A stretch of DNA of 6,706 bases from Candidatus Melainabacteria bacterium (GTDB lineage Bacteria; Cyanobacteriota; Vampirovibrionia; Obscuribacterales; Obscuribacteraceae): the NCBI GenBank assembly GCA_014380105.1, contig JACMKL010000194.1, forward strand, positions 1-6,706. Direction: 5' to 3'. The position numbers and the translations under genes are program-made. Shown here piece by piece: positions 5,729 to 6,706 of this stretch (the stretch's first letter is position 1; every line of letters starts with the position of its first letter). The notes under the pieces are model-generated. The model ran no database searches and was not told the DNA's origin. It was given only the letters and a program-made list of their open reading frames with translations.

Positions 5729-6706
5729 ATGAATAACGACCCTGCCCTCACCAACTCTGGCTATCAAATAGACCAAATTTTGGGTGGAAGGTATCGCATT
5801 CTCTCAGTGCTCGGCAAAGGGGGAATGGGGATTGTTCTGCGCGTTGAGCAAATATTTATCGGCAAAGAATTCGCCCTGAAGACTATCGATAAAAATCTTC
5901 TTTCAGAAGTAACTATTCGCAGATTTAAACAAGAAGCCAAAGCAACATTTGCAGTTAGCCACCCGAACATAATTTCAGTAAATGACTTTGGTTTGTTGGA
6001 TGACGAAACGCCCTTCATGGTGATGGAGATAGTCTCTGGTAAAACTCTCTCGACGCGGCTCAAAGAGACCACAAGCCTTCCCATTGAAGACGCCATCCCA
6101 ATCTTCATCCAGGTCTGTTTTGGATTGGCTCACGCGCACGAGAGCGGCATTGTTCATCGGGATATTAAGCCAAGCAATATCATGTTGCCGGATCCCACAC
6201 AAACGCCTGCGGGCACGGTAAAGATTCTTGACTTTGGAATTGCCAAATTCACTCAAGATGGCGGAGAAAGCCAGGCTCTGACTAAAACCGGTGAAATTTT
6301 CGGCAGCCCACTCTACATGAGCCCGGAGCAGTGTAGTGGCTCCAATGTTGATCACAGATCGGACGTCTACTCACTTGGCTGCGTGCTCTTCGAAACATTG
6401 ACTGGTACTCCGCCATTCATTGGTGAGACGGCGCTTTCCACAATGATGAAACATCAGAGTGCGCCAATTCCGACTTTAAAGGAAGCTTCACTCGGAGGAG
6501 AATTCCCAAAAGATTTGGAGCGAATGATGCAGGCAATGCTTGCTAAAAATCCGAATGAACGATATCAAAATTTAGGTGTTACAGCACACGATTTATCGTC
6601 AATCATCAACAGCGAAGGTCAGGCTAAGCTAGTCAAAAGCATTCCTGTAAGCGCACCAATTCAAAAAAAATCGAATCGGGCAATCACCATCAGCAGAAAT
6701 ACATTC
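5729..6706 (+). CDS. Ser/Thr protein kinase (PknB/Hanks type), 3'-truncated by window edge
   Basis: The reading frame is open from the ATG at 5729 to the window end (326 codons) with no stop, so only the N-terminal part is seen. It starts MNNDPALTNSGYQIDQILGG, then a complete kinase domain at about residues 21-295: glycine loop GKGGMGIV (29-36), ATP-anchoring K51 (FALK), helix-C E69, catalytic HRDIKPSN (143-150), DFG (168-170), activation segment with T185/T187 and GSPLYMSPEQ (192-201), RSDVYSLG (210-217) and the late Arg in NPNERYQ. All residues needed for activity are present, so it should phosphorylate Ser/Thr on proteins. After 295 the sequence becomes a basic, low-complexity linker, as in relatives that continue into a membrane helix and a sensor or repeat domain, unseen here. 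It lies 11 bp after mutL with no obvious Shine-Dalgarno sequence, suggesting co-transcription and reinitiation. Confidence 0.93.
   Translation, partial: MNNDPALTNSGYQIDQILGGRYRILSVLGKGGMGIVLRVEQIFIGKEFALKTIDKNLLSEVTIRRFKQEAKATFAVSHPNIISVNDFGLLDDETPFMVMEIVSGKTLSTRLKETTSLPIEDAIPIFIQVCFGLAHAHESGIVHRDIKPSNIMLPDPTQTPAGTVKILDFGIAKFTQDGGESQALTKTGEIFGSPLYMSPEQCSGSNVDHRSDVYSLGCVLFETLTGTPPFIGETALSTMMKHQSAPIPTLKEASLGGEFPKDLERMMQAMLAKNPNERYQNLGVTAHDLSSIINSEGQAKLVKSIPVSAPIQKKSNRAITISRNTF

Noticed and set aside
5975..6355. A 126-codon minus-strand open frame opposite the Ser/Thr kinase
   Set aside because: The opposite strand encodes all canonical kinase motifs in an uninterrupted frame, so this is a shadow.

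Overview
The window carries six protein-coding genes on both strands and no RNA genes, mobile elements or CRISPR arrays that I can see. GC content is moderate and coding density is very high. The organism is most likely a free-living bacterium related to cyanobacteria, possibly the non-photosynthetic Melainabacteria/Vampirovibrionia (Obscuribacterales-like). This rests on two things recalled from family knowledge: the style of the Ser/Thr protein kinase at the right end (GSPLYMSPEQCSG, RSDVYSLGCVLFE), and the MutL endonuclease motif written EQHIAHERVLYE, a form I associate with cyanobacterial MutL. It is an inference, not a proven assignment.

Layout, left to right. (1) Positions 1-1142, plus strand: the body and C-terminus of an aspartate kinase (lysC), with its first roughly 25-35 codons cut off by the window edge. 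Its catalytic motifs are intact, but both C-terminal ACT regulatory domains are strongly diverged. (2) Positions 3641 down to 1150, minus strand: a compact three-gene operon whose members overlap. It encodes a very acidic 202-residue protein of unknown function, a membrane-bound NarX/DesK-type histidine kinase, and a NarL/LuxR-type response regulator. The kinase gene overlaps the acidic-protein gene by up to 50 bp and the regulator gene by 20 bp, so translational coupling is likely. The regulator ends 7 bp from the end of lysC (convergent), with no recognisable terminator between them. (3) Positions 3642-3812: a divergent intergenic region of 171 bp. On the plus strand it carries an extended -10 promoter element placed so that transcription would start on the A of the mutL ATG. 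(4) Positions 3813-5717, plus strand: complete mutL, a mismatch-repair ATPase/endonuclease. (5) Positions 5729-6706, plus strand: the N-terminal kinase domain of a bacterial Ser/Thr protein kinase (PknB/Hanks type), 11 bp after mutL and running off the right edge.

How the genes work together: the minus-strand operon looks like a self-contained signalling unit, with a membrane sensor kinase, a DNA-binding regulator and an acidic protein that may be an accessory or target. mutL and the Ser/Thr kinase are probably co-transcribed, though no functional link is known. lysC is a housekeeping amino-acid gene with no evident tie to its neighbours. I did not find a clearly new multi-gene system. The best leads are the acidic orphan coupled to the two-component pair, the probable leaderless mutL transcript, and the altered ACT domains of LysC.
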